Assembly: GCA_021432635.1 (NCBI GenBank)
Contig: MU270023.1
Coordinates: 744,001-808,000 of the forward strand
Length of the DNA stretch: 64,000 nucleotides
Direction: 5' to 3'
Origin: Thozetella sp. PMI_491
Taxonomy: Eukaryota > Ascomycota > Sordariomycetes > Chaetosphaeriales > Chaetosphaeriaceae
Part shown: positions 53,802-64,000 of the stretch, piece by piece
Position numbering within the stretch: position 1 is the stretch's first letter
How the letters are laid out: the number at the start of each line of letters is the position of its first letter
Translations under genes and position numbers: made by a program
The notes under the pieces: model-generated
The model's input: only the letters and a program-made list of their open reading frames with translations
What the model was told of the DNA's origin: nothing
Databases searched by the model: none

Positions 53802-55491
53802 GACTTGTAGGTAACGGGAAGGAGTAAGGGACTTTATGGGTCAGCATCGAGGAGGCCCCAGCACCCTCCCCGCTCCTCCCGGGGAAACCGCTTCTGTACT
53901 CCGTAGGCAGTCGAGATTAAGCCCGTAGTCATTGTCTCCACTACTTTTTCTGCCGAAGGGGGAAGGGGCACGCGTACCTAGCTCACAATGTCGTACAACG
54001 AATGCGAGATGGTGCAAGATGCTTGATCTGATGAGACGATGCTGCGGGCCAGCCGCCCTATGATATCGATAGGAGGGCGCACAAACCTCCTCCTAGCCGC
54101 AACCGCGCTGCCGCCCGGCATAGCAAACTGGGAGTTCCCTGAAAGCCCTTCGGAGAGTATGCTTAAGCGAGCATCCCCGTCCACATCCCGTCCTGTGCGG
54201 CAGAGCCTCTCGTTCGACGCAAATCCGAAAAGCGAAGGGCCAGTCGGCTCCTGGAGGGTCGGCTCGGGGGTAGTAATCCCGTCCACAGGTACGTGCAAGG
54301 GGGAACGCAGGCACCATCCTACGTGGGTTGGACCAGCCGAGCCCACCGAGGCCCCTCTGTAACCAACATGCTCATCGCAGCCCATTTTTTTTACTTTTTT
54401 TCAATACCGAAACGGAACAATTAAGTTTTTGCCCAGCCCACTAGCTACCCGGGAGGCCTTCCGCGGGCAGCTCGCTTACCGATACGATTTGCCTTATTCA
54501 AGCCCCCAAAGCCAACAGCCCCCGGCCTCGGCCGCGTTAGGTATCAGGCCCGGGGCCCGATTTTGTAAGCCGTTCATGCAAATATTCCCCCCCCACCCAC
54601 AGCGCTGCTGCGGCAGGCAGGAGAGGGAGAACTGAGCCGTGCCTGCGTGCTGTCTCCCCGTGATTCCCGTCGCATGCGCGAGGTTGGCAAAGTGGTCGAG
54701 GAAGATCATGGGTTTGAGCTCGCCTTGGCGGGCCGGTCCTGCTCGTCTACGGCGCGAGCGCCTCGCCCCCCTTTCCCGCGCCTTATCGTTCATCTCGTCG
54801 GTCCGAGACTGCTTTGCTCTTTACGACGAGCGGGTGAGACGCTACCATGTGTCGACCAGGGCGACCCCCCCCCGCGGTTGTCACCTGTCAAATCCTGCCT
54901 CACGGCTCCAATCTCTCGGGGCTGTTGGGGTGGCGGCGCTGCCAAGGCCCCAATGCAAATTGATACTGTCAGGGTCCCATTTGTACCAGCCATTATCCCA
55001 GCGCACGGCCCCGTCCCGCGTCTTACGACAGTTCATCGAGGTGGTATCGAGTTGGTAACCTGCGCCGTGCCCTGCACGAGGAAAGCAGTCCCTTATTTTG
55101 GGCCCTCAGCGCCGATGCATGAAGGTCTGTGTTTCACGAACAGTCACTCCCGCCAGTGTTGGCAACGTCCTCGCAGGCGGCCCGAAGGGCTCTCGGGAAC
55201 TGCCGTGAGGGCTAACGATTAGGGAGGAGGCTAGGAACGAGCCATGGTCGTAGCGCCCGACCTCCCCACACGGTTCGTCCCATCTAGCCCTTCAAATATC
55301 ACCATCCCCGGAGCCACTTCTAAGGCCAGGGTGACCTAGCTCCATCGCTGCTGTGGAATCGTACTCCGCTTATTAGAGCGACCACCATTATACCACAGTA
55401 GATCGATCGACCAGAGATCGGCTGCGATCTGTCAACTCTCGTCGCCGCCATCCATCTCCTTGGCATCAGAGACGAGCACTCAACCGCCAGA
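53802..55491. other. intergenic, no gene recognised
   Basis: Includes a T-tract near 54386-54402 and C-tracts near 54588 and 54866. Open frames of up to 190 codons overlap in several phases and lack motifs. Confidence 0.45.
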
Positions 55492-56701
55492 ATGGTGAAG
55501 GCAACGCCGCCCGAAATCCTCCCTGAGGACCAGAATGTCGGGCCCACGCTCCTGGTCCTGTCCGGCATTCTCCTGTTCTTCGTGGCTCTCTCCACATCGC
55601 TCCGCGTCTATGTGCGGTACAAGAACCACATGCTTGGCTGGGACGACTACACCATCTCCCTCGTGACGGTCATCGCCTTCGTCCGCGTGGGCACGGAAAT
55701 CGCTCAGTCACAGCACGGCAACGGCCGCCACCGCTGGTTCCTCGCGGACGAGGACTATGTGGCATCCAACATGTGGGGATGGTATGGCCAGTTGCTGCTC
55801 TTCGCCGGCGTGTGCCTGCTCAAGATCTCCATCTGCCTGCTCATCTTGCGCATCAAGAACGACCCCTGGCTGAAGATTCTTTTGCGCTGCGTCATGGCCG
55901 GGCTCGTCGTCACCAACGGCGGCGTCATAATCATCCTGCTCGCCGAGTGTAGCCCCGTCGAGGCTTACTGGACCGGCCAGCCCAACGCCTGCTGGGACAA
56001 CCGCGTGCGCATCTATAGCATCTACTTCACTATCGGTAGGTGGCACAGACCATGTCCTCTTCCTCGCGGGCTTCCGCCCCTCTCTAGCTCACTCTAACCT
56101 CTGCTGTAGCCTACTCGATTCTCACCGATCTCCTTTGTTCGCTGCTCCCGCTCGCCGTGATATGGAAGGTGCGGATGCCGCTCCGTACCAAGATGCTCGT
56201 CTGGCTTCTTATGAGTCTGGGCTTGCTCGCTACGGGTTTTGGCATCGCTAGGGCCGCCTCGCTCGGCATTATCACCGTAGATCTCACCTGTGAGTAGTTG
56301 TGCCCGGCAGCGAGATGTGATATCAGGGGTATCCGAGCTAACTGGTGTGTGTAGGGGTCTATTGCATATCCGCCATCTGGTCTAACTGCGAACTCTTCCT
56401 GGGCATCATCGCCGCCAATCTCGCCCTCTCGATGTCCATCTACGCTTATTTCTTCGGCGAGCAACGCCAAGGCACCACGCGCGTCTATAGCTCTAGCGGC
56501 GGAAAGTCCGGACGGTCCGGGCGGTCCGGCGGTCTCGCGCCAGCAGACCTGCGCAACGACACCATCGCCCTCACCGAGACCGTCGTAGAAGGACACGAGA
56601 GGCGGCTGTCGGAGACGAGGAGCGAGGAGACGCAAACATCAGCCGAGCTAGGGATACACAAGACAACCGAGTTCTGGCTGGAAGAGGGCTCAAAGCGATA
56701 G
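55492..56701 (+). CDS. Rhodopsin-fold integral membrane protein (PTH11/SAT5-like, 356 aa)
   Basis: Exons 55492-56035, 56110-56289 and 56355-56701 give 356 residues with seven predicted helices: TLLVLSGILLFFVALSTSLR; the loop KNHMLGWDDYTISLVTVIAF; QLLLFAGVCLLKISICLLIL; GLVVTNGGVIIILLAECSPV; SIYFTIAYSILTDLLCSLLP; LVWLLMSLGLLATGFGIARA; and WSNCELFLGIIAANLALSMS. The motif GWDDYTI, the conserved Cys pair AECSPVEAYW/ACWD and the DLLCSLLPLAVIW stretch mark the large fungal Rhodopsin-domain family (PF20684), related to PTH11-type receptors. The Lys that binds retinal in true opsins is not evident. The C-terminal tail is Ser/Gly-rich with GRSGRSGG repeats and then acidic. The ligand and signalling role are unknown. 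It is convergent with the GNAT gene. Confidence 0.88.
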
Positions 56702-56810
56702 TCAGGGCAATGGGAGCATTATACTGGGAACAGGACACTGGAAACCGGGCACGAAAAAAGGGAGGAATATGTACGCTGCAGTGATACTGGCTGTATCAGG
56801 AATTGAAAGC

Positions 56811-56886
56811 GCAAGGAAATTGGGAAGCGGGAATGAATTGGGAAACCGCTAGGAATGGGAAACCGGCTGGGAATTGGGCAAGGACC
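56811..56886. repeat. short imperfect minisatellite
   Basis: Three to four imperfect units of about 15-18 bp built on GGGAAT(T)GGGAAACCG lie between the convergent genes. Confidence 0.55.
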
Positions 56887-57035
56887 GGAGCTGTATCTTT
56901 GGGTCTGGAACTTCACGAAGCAAGAGGCGTCAATGTGCTGAGATTTAGCGATGTTCTAGTTGTCTACGGACATTCAGTAGAGAATAACGAGTCCATGAGC
57001 TAACTACAAACTGGCTGTGGCCGAGGCAGGCGGCT

Positions 57036-57898
57036 TCACGCTTGCCTGGCTGGCCTCTTCATGATCGCAGAGCGATGTGTCCCCTCAGCAAGCGGCCCGG
57101 CCAGCTCAACTGCACTGTTGGCGCCCCAGTCGGTGCCATCGTACTCGACGTTCCATAGCTCTCGTAGGTTAAGATCTAGCACATCGATGTCCTCAAAGCC
57201 CAGTCGCCTGTAGACTGGGTATCCCTGAGGAGAGGCCTCGAGAAAGACGGGGAGACCCAGTTGGTCGGCAAGCTGAAGGCCCCAGCGGACAAGGGCAGAG
57301 CCAGCCCCGAGTCCCCAGTGTTTTGGCTCGGTCGCAAGGATATTAAGGGCTAGGCAGAGTCAGTACGAACCCGGTTTCTGGACGCGTGGCCGGGAGAGGG
57401 GGGAGGGCACCTACCAAGGTAAGCTTCGCCCTGTGCGTGCTCCCTCTGCTTCCTCTTCAGGCCGCCAAGGAAGACGTTAGTGACTTCGACGCTGACACCC
57501 TCTCCTAAGTCCTCGGCCGAGGACAAGGTCTCGACGTTCCACTCCCACTCCTCCCGGGGCTCTCGGTGTAGCGTCCAGCTCCCAAAGGCAACCACCTCGC
57601 CGTCTTCATCTGCTTCATTAGCGAGAAGCTCGGCTACCTTGATGATTCTTTCCCCCTTTCTTGGATGACGACCGTCCGGCCCGGGGCCCGGCGTCGTGAC
57701 ATCGCTGGCGGCCGCCTCAGGGAAGAAAGTCGCTCCGAATTTTGCTCGCGCAGAGGGGGAGATGCCATTGGGCTCTAACAACTTGTCCATGACGCTGCTA
57801 CTGAAGGCAGAATAATGTATGTCCAGGATGTTGTCAAGGTCTGCTAGCCCAGCATCACGCACGCGAATGCGCGGTTTTTTAGTAGAGGCGTTCGCCAT
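57036..57898 (-). CDS. GNAT N-acetyltransferase (265 aa)
   Basis: Exons 57898-57415 and 57349-57036 join in frame to 265 residues. IRVRDAGLADLDNILDIHYS is the beta1-alpha1 start of the GNAT fold, and AFGSWTLHREP is the beta4 region. The acetyl-CoA loop after the intron reads LATEPKHWGLGAGSALVRWG, a GLGAG version of the Q/RxxGxG/A motif A. VFLEASPQGYPVYRRLGF is motif B with the Tyr-x-x-Gly-Phe end, and the product stops 62 residues later. Substrates could be amines, amino acids or proteins; none can be named. A charged spacer with GPGPDGRHPRKGE sits at about residues 70-90. The intron is GTAGGT to CCTAG. It is convergent with the Rhodopsin-fold gene, with 334 bp between their stops. Confidence 0.9.
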
Positions 57899-58765
57899 CG
57901 CTTAGAGCAATTCAGCTTGTTTCTCCAAGATCTCTTGCCTCTTTCTCTAGGACCGCTGCCCTTGGAACTGTTCCAGGGTTGTGAAGAGAACTAGCAAATT
58001 CGGTCGAGCCGAGTATATTGTGCATGTTCTTAAGTACAGGCTCGTGGGGCTTTGTCCGAAGCTTGGCGGCCTCTGAGTCATTCGGCATCGGTTGTGGTAC
58101 ATAAGCTAAAGCACGTTTACGGAGTAGTCCAATCGCATAGGGAACGCCACACAGAGTATCCGCTGGTTCCCTTGAGAGGTAGCCTAAATTTACTATATAT
58201 AGTATGTAACTTTATTCTTCAATTAGACTGTAGTACGGCTTTCATAGATAATGTGCGGAGACATTTTTAATTCTCCTGGCCGTATATTTTGGGGTCATCA
58301 GCGGATACTCTAGATATATGTTCCCGTAGTACCAAGCAGCCTAAGGTTTCCTACCTCAATCAGAATAAGGTGGCCAGCTTTGGTCAACACCAATATCTTC
58401 CTAGTAGCTAGGTAGTAACTGCTTGGCATGCATGTACTCCATACATCCGAGCAAAATACGTCTTCTATACGAATTATGTTGCTGATATGAGGGGTCTCAG
58501 CGTGACAAAATGCCCGTTCCGCCGCTATGGTCAGAGCGATCGACTATGTGTATAAATCAGTCAAAGGCATCATTGGATGTCTTATAGTCGCTTCATTCTT
58601 ACTAGCAACTGCTATTCCTAACAAAATAGATCATATACATCAAAGGTTGCCGGCCGTGAGCGCATAGTGACAGGTTCATCTCTCCATTTCCACCCATCAC
58701 TAACACAGAGTCTTTGTCAATTTAATCATAATCCCGGCATAAATGTAGGCTCTTTAGATGAGAAT
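57899..58765. other. AT-rich intergenic region
   Basis: AT-rich, with a CTATATATAG palindrome near 58192. No gene or transposon motif was recognised. It includes the GNAT promoter. Confidence 0.4.
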
Positions 58766-59039
58766 TCAGTTTCCGCCGGGGATGTCGTCGTTGATCTTCT
58801 TGTCGGCGAGATCGTCTAGGCCACGGTCAAATTGCTGAGGCATGCCAGCATCAGTAGCAGCCGTGTTGAGCGCTATGCCCCGTTAACTGTTGTCCAGAAA
58901 CAGCACCCGACAATGATAAGACATTATGCATGATAGACTTACTGTCGTTGGCCTTAGTGTCGGCCTGGGATTCAATCTGGTTGCCGGGTTGAGCGTCCCT
59001 GTCTTCCTTCTTACCAATTGCGTTCTTGAGGGCATCCAT
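58766..59039 (-). CDS. small hydrophilic protein (67 aa)
   Basis: Two exons (59039-58943 and 58872-58766) join at GACA|CG into 67 residues: MDALKNAIGKKEDRDAQPGN... to ...KKINDDIPGGN. The intron is a canonical GTAAGT...CATAG of 70 nt. The product has no signal peptide or hydrophobic stretch and is rich in Asp, Asn, Lys, Ala and Gln with Gly-Gly-Asn at the end. It thus resembles small stress- or conidiation-associated hydrophilins, a class known to accumulate in spores or under desiccation. I do not recognise an exact family. Both exons are too short to be flagged by frame length, and confidence comes from clean splicing and an in-frame stop. Its upstream neighbour on the same strand is a secreted hydrolase about 0.76 kb away. 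Confidence 0.65.
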
Positions 59040-59794
59040 GCTTTTGGATTTGCTAAGAGAACAAGAAATACGGATCGATTTTTGGGACTTCTGTAGTGTC
59101 TTTCGTCTGCAGGATAGTTGTGATGCTTCAAAGGCGAGTAGGCTCAGGCATAGAGGAGTATTTATGCACATTGCATCCCGTAAAGACAGGGTTGGTGCTG
59201 TCTTTCGCTCGCAGCGAATTGGCCGAGCGCAAAAGTCATGACGGTATTTCTGTGCACCGTCAAGTTGGCTTACTATAGGAGTGACGTTTAATAATTCAGC
59301 GAGTCGGGACAAAACCTGCTCTTGGCGGCGTTGAGACAGCGCCGGCTCGCAGTGGCGGGATGGTTCGCCAATAGCAACGAGGCATCTCGATCGCGCGCAG
59401 ATCAATGAGATCACAACCCCATCCGCGCTACACCTAGCTCAGGGTGCGATAAGGCATATGTACAAAATCCAATAAAACTCTTCTCCAAACAAGCCTATTT
59501 CGTCTCGGCCTTGCGAGATTGCCCCCCAATGTGCATGAAGGCGAAGTCATGTCCAAGGTCTAAGGCGCAGAAGCATAAGGCCCTCCCCGGCGAATGCAAG
59601 GCAAACTAGACTCGACGCGCTCTAACGCCATCATTTTATCAAAAGCAATACTTATTCTAACATGTATACGTTTCAATATTAAGACTACCAAAGCTTTGCG
59701 ATACCGGGGGTAGTCTGTGGCAACAAATTGCGCACTTGTGCTGGATTGTCTAGAAGATCAACACATTCATGCCTGTCCATAGCTCTTGCGTCGG
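59040..59794. other. intergenic, upstream of the small hydrophilic gene
   Basis: No gene was recognised. The minus-strand frame from 59414 runs into the first exon of the small gene but has no good start. Confidence 0.4.
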
Positions 59795-60928
59795 TCAAAA
59801 AGTCTCGTCGAGCCATTCTAGAATCTTGGCAGCAATTTCCAGGCTATTCAGCTCCATGAACATCATGTGCCCGTTCCCATGGATGCCCACTTTCGGCAGA
59901 TTGAGGTAGTCCGTGTTGACGCCTGCTTGCCGCAGATACGCCACCGTGCAATAGTCATAAGGAGCGTGATACGATGACTCGGAAGTAACCACTAGGACCC
60001 TTTCTACCTGGGAGAGATTGACAAGTCTCTTCGGTGCATCAGGAGGCTGTAGCCAGCAGTCATCTAGGTCCTCGCCCGGCGGCGCCGGAACGAGCACGCT
60101 CTGCAGGTCTGTCGCGTTGGGCCCCGCGGGAGGCTCATAAGCGATCTCAAGGTTGGTGAGCCCCCAGGTGCGCGGCCGGCCCGGCGCGAATGGGAACTGG
60201 TCGGCAAAAGGCGGTCCCGCTGGCTCGAGAGCTATGATTCTCTTGACAAGGTGAGGCACAGCATCGCCGATGCGCCACCCGAACGGCCCGCTCTGGCTGT
60301 GCGTTAAGAGATAGACGGGCTGGCCCAGACGACGCAGAAGTTCCGGGTACGCGGCCGCGTTGTTCGCCTCAGACTGCGTCTTGTCGGTATTGAACTGCAC
60401 CTGGGACGCGAAGAAAGCCTCAAAGACCGGGTCGCCGAAGAGGCCGGTGCCGGGCCATTGCGTATGTAAATGCGCCTGGGGCCAGAGGTCGAAGTCTTGG
60501 ACAGCGGTGAACTGCCACTCAGTCTGGTTGACCGTGCCCAGGCCGACCGAATAAGGGACAGGAAGCACGGGGCTGCGGCCGCGCTGGGGCTGATCCGTCA
60601 AGTAGACAACGAATCCTTGGGAGAGGAAGTAGTCAGCCCAGCCCGGGCGGCCGTCGGGGGTGTTGAGAAAGTTCGTCCCCGTCTGGCCAGCGCCCTCAAT
60701 GAACACGATGGGTTCGTCGCGCGAGACCTTTTGTGGAGTGAGCTTCTCTACGTAGATCTGCCCCGCCATGTACTGTGACGTCGTGTTGTTGATTGTAAGA
60801 TTCACGTAATGGCCTCCCACGTAGAAGTATTCGCGCGTATGGCTGGCTAGGCTCACATGGTGGCCGAGAAGTAAGCGGGGCAATTGCAGCGCAAAGGAAG
60901 CGCAAACTAGTTGTCGGGAAATATACAT
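59795..60928 (-). CDS. secreted alpha/beta hydrolase (377 aa)
   Basis: Single-exon gene of 377 codons. An N-terminal hydrophobic stretch (LVCASFALQLPRLLLG) looks like a signal peptide. The fold is evident: strand EPIVFIEGAGQTGTNFLN with an oxyanion-type EGAGQTG turn, YFLSQGFVVYLTDQPQRGRS, then the nucleophile elbow PVYLLTHSQSGPFGW with Ser about 211 (HSQSG instead of GHSxG). A strand IALEPAGPPF may supply the acid (Glu), and IHGNGHMMFMELN holds the catalytic His at about residue 354. All three candidate triad residues are in order. Relatives are annotated as secreted esterases or lipases of unknown substrate. NxT sites suggest glycosylation. The second Cys-containing loop (LDDCWLQPP) could form a disulfide with Cys in YDYCTVAYL. 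Confidence 0.87.
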   Translation of the reverse strand: MYISRQLVCASFALQLPRLLLGHHVSLASHTREYFYVGGHYVNLTINNTTSQYMAGQIYVEKLTPQKVSRDEPIVFIEGAGQTGTNFLNTPDGRPGWADYFLSQGFVVYLTDQPQRGRSPVLPVPYSVGLGTVNQTEWQFTAVQDFDLWPQAHLHTQWPGTGLFGDPVFEAFFASQVQFNTDKTQSEANNAAAYPELLRRLGQPVYLLTHSQSGPFGWRIGDAVPHLVKRIIALEPAGPPFADQFPFAPGRPRTWGLTNLEIAYEPPAGPNATDLQSVLVPAPPGEDLDDCWLQPPDAPKRLVNLSQVERVLVVTSESSYHAPYDYCTVAYLRQAGVNTDYLNLPKVGIHGNGHMMFMELNSLEIAAKILEWLDETF

Positions 60929-62638
60929 TGTAGGTTCTGCTCTGGTCTCTGCCTTGTTGTGATTTTGTAGAATTGATCACTCCGCAAGCTGGATATCTGC
61001 AGGGATATGTGCCCGGGTCGCGGGACCCAACCTTCTTTTCTTTGTCTTTCTGGACTCAAAAGGTCACATCTCGTACCGAGAAGAAGGTTGATCATTGGCG
61101 AGAGGAAAATCAATCAGCGGTCCGAGCAAGTGGTGGCGCACACACCACACTCTGCGTAAGGAGGGGCTTACTTCTGCAAGCGAAGGTACACGACATAATC
61201 AAGTCAATGCTCGCGCTGAGGCACATATACCAGATTCCGGTGCATATCTATATTTGCCGTCCCGTAAGCGCATTGGCAGCGGAACTAGGATATATCTGTG
61301 TGCGACCTGCCGTAGGTCGTACAAAGGTCAAGACAAGGATTCAAAGCTAGTAACCTTAGTTTTTCACGAGCCAACCTCTTCTTCCTTGTCCTGAGCAGTC
61401 CACCCACATGGTGTGTTATGACTAATTCATATACCTCTTTTGAGATACTTTTTTTGATATTGGCCTAGGGCTCTTACTAGACAGAGACTAGTATACTACT
61501 TGAGGGTATACAGCATGTAGGGGGATTATTAATAGCCACCCTCCATACTTCTGTCTCAGTCAGCCTGGTAAGTCGACTAACGTTAATTCCAAGAACAAGC
61601 TAGAGTCGCGATAAACCTCATACTTGTTTCTTTAATGGCAAACCCAAATGGTGCTATAGGTTACTTACCAGCTGTCTAACACCATAACCCGAGAGATGCT
61701 TAGCTTGGCACCTACTTCGTAAGGGCCCCAGCACTTCCTATAGCGGTATAGTTTAACATTCGATGAGTATGGGGCCTAATACATAGATCTTCGGCATCTT
61801 AAAGCAGTATACTCTCCATTGATGATTAACATGTTTCGTAGGTGGCACCTCGATGATGAGCCCGTGCCAACCCAGGCCCAACACTCCCACGCTAACCATC
61901 TTTCAGGGCATGGATAGTACGGGCCCGTCACTGGGGCTCCATCTGCATCTCACAGCCTGGCGGATCTTAGCTTTACTGCCAAGACTTCCCCTCGGCTGTC
62001 GCGGTCTGGGGATGGAGTTGAACACCTCTTTGCACATGCTTTGACCTGAAGCACCCTACAGCTGCAGCCCGTCGTGGCGACCGAAGCTGCGAGTAGCCAT
62101 CTCCTCCGTGTCGCCATGGCGCCATCGCAGGCCAAAGCGTCTCGTTGTCCGACAGATTCTCCATTAGGGGCGCATTACGCCATGGTCCGGGGTCGCCTGT
62201 CACGCCAGATGGTGAATCGCGGGGAAGGACGCTAAGCCACACGAGGTGATTGGCCCCCGACTCCAGCGAGCCCGGCAAAGTTTATGCTCAAATTTTAGAG
62301 GATAAGGGGACCCGGCGCCCTAGTCGTATCTGGACTGCAACGCGCCGCCAGCAGTGCTCGCAGGCGGAGAAATAGGGCACCCTCTATGCCGGACTGCTCA
62401 AGTCGGCTAGCATCTCCGTGCGAACAGCCCCGTCGCCAGCCGACTCCACGTAATGGCGGCTCCGTGGGAGGTCTTGACTACGTGGGCATTAAGATTGTGT
62501 GGAGGATGAGCTGCGCAAGTTGTTGTACAAATACCCGTCCGGCTGCTGTGGTCTCGAGGGCTGTCGCGATCGAATTGTCCCTCGCGCGCCCACGAACCTC
62601 CGCCCTCGTTCGGTCCAGTCCATCGATAGCAATCCGCC
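60929..62638. other. intergenic between divergent hydrolase and PLA2-like genes
   Basis: 1.7 kb, AT-rich in the middle (61380-61860), with no gene or transposon motif seen. GC rises toward the PLA2-like promoter. Confidence 0.4.
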
Positions 62639-63239
62639 ATGTTCGCCTTGCCCGTCGCGTTGGTCGCCATGCCACTGCTGGCGCTCGCCTCCCCGGCGTC
62701 GCCGCTGCTGGATAAGCGATCTGTGACCTGTCTCAAGGTCGGAGCCACCGCGACGGCCACCTGGACGAATGCCGCCGGCCAGACCTGCAAGTGGACCGGC
62801 GTGGTCGGCAGCAACTTCGGCACTAACAGCGTCAACGGTGGAGAGTGAGTTTGCCCCGTCCCGCGCCCCGCCCAACTCGGCGCCCTTTTGTATGTTCATG
62901 CTAACAGACGAGTAGTTACTCTTGGTACGCGCGCTCCTTGGCACTCTCGGCAAGATGCTGCGCCGTGGATAAATGGAAATGCTAATGTCTCTTAGCAACG
63001 GCCGGTGCGGCGCAGGGTGCACCGGAGCGGCACTCGGAAATGCCTACACGCAGGACTGCTTTTCGCACGACATTTGCTCCTGGTTCAACAACGCCAGCGG
63101 CGGCTCCAGCGACGCCAACTGCGGTTCGGCCTACTCGGCGGCGGTCGACGACACGTTGTTGGGGCTCATCGACGGATGTGGACAGAACAATCCGTCCAAT
63201 GCGGCATCCACGCCTACGACGGCACCGACATGCAGCTGA
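62639..63239 (+). CDS. secreted phospholipase-A2-like protein (152 aa, with 9-nt microexon)
   Basis: Exons 62639-62844, 62916-62924 (nine bases) and 62996-63239 join to 152 residues. The signal peptide MFALPVALVAMPLLALASPA precedes a dibasic site (LDKRS). The first half has Cys in VTCLKVGATATATW and GQTCKWTG. The second half reads NGRCGAGCTGAALGNAYTQD, CFSHDICSWFNNASGG, then CGSAYSAAVDDTLLGLIDGC. The CxxHD segment with paired Cys resembles the catalytic helix of secreted phospholipase A2 folds. Eukaryotic PLA2 also needs an Asp partner; the VDD in the later helix could be it. The family is known in fungi as small secreted Cys-rich proteins of unclear substrate. Without the microexon the first and last exons do not fit in phase. 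Confidence 0.82.
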
Positions 63240-64000
63240 CATACCGGCCCCGCCGGCCATCAGGCTGCACGCAGCCAGCACGTCGAGGTGGGCTTACGAC
63301 CAAGGACCTCCAGGGCAAACATTGGGTGAAAGGAGGCGGTGAATCCTTATACGAGAAAAAGGACACTTTGTACATACAATTAAGCATGGGACCCAAGGAA
63401 GAGCCAGGCCAGGCAGACGATGTAATAATATAAGCCCAACGATAAAATTTAACCAGTCGCCTTTCCTGTCCAGGTTCGCGCCATTGACTCATTGGCAGGC
63501 GTACGCTGCCAGCCTCGCCAGGTCCCATCGAAAGGACCTGACTAACTATTGGGCGCAAACTCCAGCCGCCGGAAGAGGTCAAGCCGCTGCTGCAGGCACT
63601 CAGCGTTCTGCCGAATGATGTGGCAGCCCAACAGGCGGGTGACTCGAAATTTCCCCCTTCCGTGGCGGTGCAGGTAGCCCGCCCCTGAGCGGGCGACAGC
63701 CTTCGGACGTACAAACGTTGGGCTGGGCTGGACCCCGGCCCCCAAAACGCCGACTAGGTTCCCCGCGCCGCAGCGCCGCAGCCAAGGCGGGCGTCGGATT
63801 GGACGCAGTGTTTGCTCGCATCCTAACTAGGCTTATGGATTCTACCCCGGCGGTAATTTGACTCGCGTTATACAGCTGCGGCCGAGATGACGGGGGCCTG
63901 GCCTGGCGCCGCCGTTAGGTCGTGGAGTGCGAGCGCTCGGGAGAGTGTGGGAGTGATAAATCTGGGGGCCCCGGTCCGCACTGTCGGGCGCATGCCTCTC
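63240..64000. other. window end, no gene recognised
   Basis: Contains the 3' flank of the PLA2-like gene and further GC-rich DNA with overlapping minus-strand frames lacking motifs. Confidence 0.4.

Overview
This is nuclear DNA of a filamentous ascomycete, most likely a Sordariomycete (Sordariales-like). The genes carry short introns (about 50-130 nt) with GTRNGT donors and CTRAY branch points. Coding exons are GC-rich, intergenic stretches are poorer in GC, and the gene content is typically fungal: an Spt8 SAGA subunit, a Doa1/Ufd3-type protein, a LaeA-like methyltransferase, 2EXR proteins, a Rhodopsin-fold membrane protein, a btgC-type GH17 enzyme and a BIM1-like histidine-brace protein. 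No bacterial operon, CRISPR array, rRNA or convincing tRNA was seen. All products were assigned by reading motifs by eye; exon models were built by hand and checked for frame continuity.

Layout. 0-12 kb is gene-poor. It holds two small secreted proteins (54-557 minus; 3993-4367 plus), a truncated enoyl-reductase-like fragment (about 5467-5860 minus), a complete cytochrome P450 (6552-8291 plus), an ankyrin-repeat scrap (about 8773-9015) and a secreted phosphoesterase (9864-11336 plus). 12-16 kb holds an SRR1-like protein (minus) and a secreted BIM1/X325-like copper-binding protein (plus). 17-25 kb is a housekeeping block of three WD40 proteins that work in different places: Doa1 (minus), a STRAP-like protein (plus) and Spt8 (plus). 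The STRAP-like frame stays open for 163 codons past its stop.

25.7-30 kb carries a ZNFX1/Hrr1-type superfamily 1 helicase with NFX1 zinc fingers (minus). After a 4 kb gene-free stretch come the membrane-anchored GH17 beta-1,3-glucanase (34257-36611), two adjacent 2EXR genes (37528-39093 and 39652-40926) and an unusual 994-residue membrane protein. That protein has a repeated ectodomain, a b561-like membrane core and an Arg-Asp/Arg-Glu tail (42475-45510).

45.7-54 kb is an oxidoreductase and methyltransferase neighbourhood: LaeA-like methyltransferase (minus), secreted GMC oxidoreductase (minus) and BBE-type FAD oxidase (plus). 55-64 kb holds a Rhodopsin-fold membrane protein, a GNAT acetyltransferase, a 67-residue hydrophilic protein, a secreted alpha/beta hydrolase and a phospholipase-A2-like secreted protein whose gene appears to need a 9-nt microexon.

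Functionally, the window mixes chromatin, ubiquitin and RNA factors in the middle with secreted or membrane proteins on both flanks. The observations most worth following up are the open frame beyond the STRAP-like stop, the b561-like membrane protein, the microexon and the orphan small secreted proteins.
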